From SXIZ01 sp040079795 (lineage in GTDB: Bacteria; Pseudomonadota; Gammaproteobacteria; Methylococcales; Methylomonadaceae), in the NCBI GenBank assembly GCA_040079795.1, contig JBEBJQ010000002.1:76301-140300 (forward strand): DNA of 64,000 nucleotides. The letters are read 5' to 3'. The stretch's first letter is position 1, and each line of letters starts with the position of its first letter. Positions 63,866 through 64,000 of this stretch are shown here, one piece after another. A model generated the notes under the pieces. It was not told the origin of the DNA and searched no databases. It saw only the letters and a program-made list of their open reading frames with translations. A program made the position numbers and the translations under genes.

Positions 63866-64000
63866 AATATTTTCCTTAAATTTAAAGTATAAAAAGCGAG
63901 GCACCAAAAGTAAAAACTAACTACATACACCACAAATTACCAATCATAGTAAAGGGTTACTAACAAATCCTCATGCTTTATATTAGCATAACTATTCCAT

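Noticed and set aside
1..64000. tRNA, rRNA and classical riboswitches
   Set aside because: I looked for cloverleaf-like TTCGA arms and known riboswitch cores in the gaps and found none that hold up; this was by eye, so a covariance search would be needed to exclude them.

Overview
This window reads as a chromosomal segment of an aerobic gammaproteobacterium, most likely a methanotroph of the order Methylococcales. That placement is an inference. It rests on a nitrogen-fixation accessory set (rhodanese, ankyrin, NafY), the EpsG/EpsL-type exopolysaccharide export families, a CopA/CopB copper module, an Lpg1974-type porin and a citrate synthase/IspH/TrhP housekeeping block of gammaproteobacterial type. 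No methane monooxygenase or rRNA gene lies in the window, so the order is not proven. I saw no tRNA, rRNA, CRISPR array or prophage.

Layout. 1-4.2 kb: the end of a probable nif region, with an AAA ATPase cut by the window edge, then an intergenic stretch carrying two sigma-54 promoter matches and a possible short terminated RNA, then a coupled rhodanese-ankyrin-NafY operon and a small membrane protein. 4.3-8.4 kb: housekeeping genes on the minus strand (gltA, ispH, trhP). 8.8-13.2 kb: accessory DNA holding a secreted CSLREA/DUF11/RTX mosaic protein, a broken antitoxin, a YkgJ-type cysteine-cluster protein, and fused remnants of IS110- and IS481-type transposases. 13.2-17.9 kb: a polysaccharide export cassette (Wza-like, Wzz/Wzc-like, EpsG-like, EpsL-like). 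18-20.6 kb: a retropepsin-like protein with two unknown neighbours and a ferritin-like di-iron protein. 20.8-31.6 kb: an unusual surface/secreted block with three tandem paralogous plant-type LRR proteins, an outer-membrane barrel with a G10 tract in its coding sequence, and a secreted caspase-like protein with a long coiled coil. 31.9-35.2 kb: the ilvBHC operon. 35.4-38 kb: copA-copB. 38.2-43.7 kb: a TIGR04222 membrane protein, a PphA-like phosphatase, a dicarboxylate symporter, a small lipoprotein and a decayed TPR gene. 43.7-53.8 kb: a signalling block (STAS antagonist, RsbW-like kinase, hybrid histidine kinase, PAS-SpoIIE phosphatase) surrounding an NAD-dependent glutamate dehydrogenase. 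53.9-64 kb: a pyruvate-decarboxylase-type enzyme, a structured repeat island, a single ORF fusing an AI-2E/PerM-type membrane domain to a P-type cation ATPase, then tpm, recJ and an OmpA/OprF-type porin.

How the parts may work together. The first 3.5 kb probably serves FeMo-cofactor handling under sigma-54 control. The STAS, RsbW and SpoIIE proteins have the three parts of a partner-switching circuit. The LRR, porin, caspase and EPS genes form a cell-surface repertoire. The most unusual items are the PerM/P-type ATPase fusion, the sigma-54 pair with its candidate small RNA, the G10 contingency-like tract, and the tandem LRR family.
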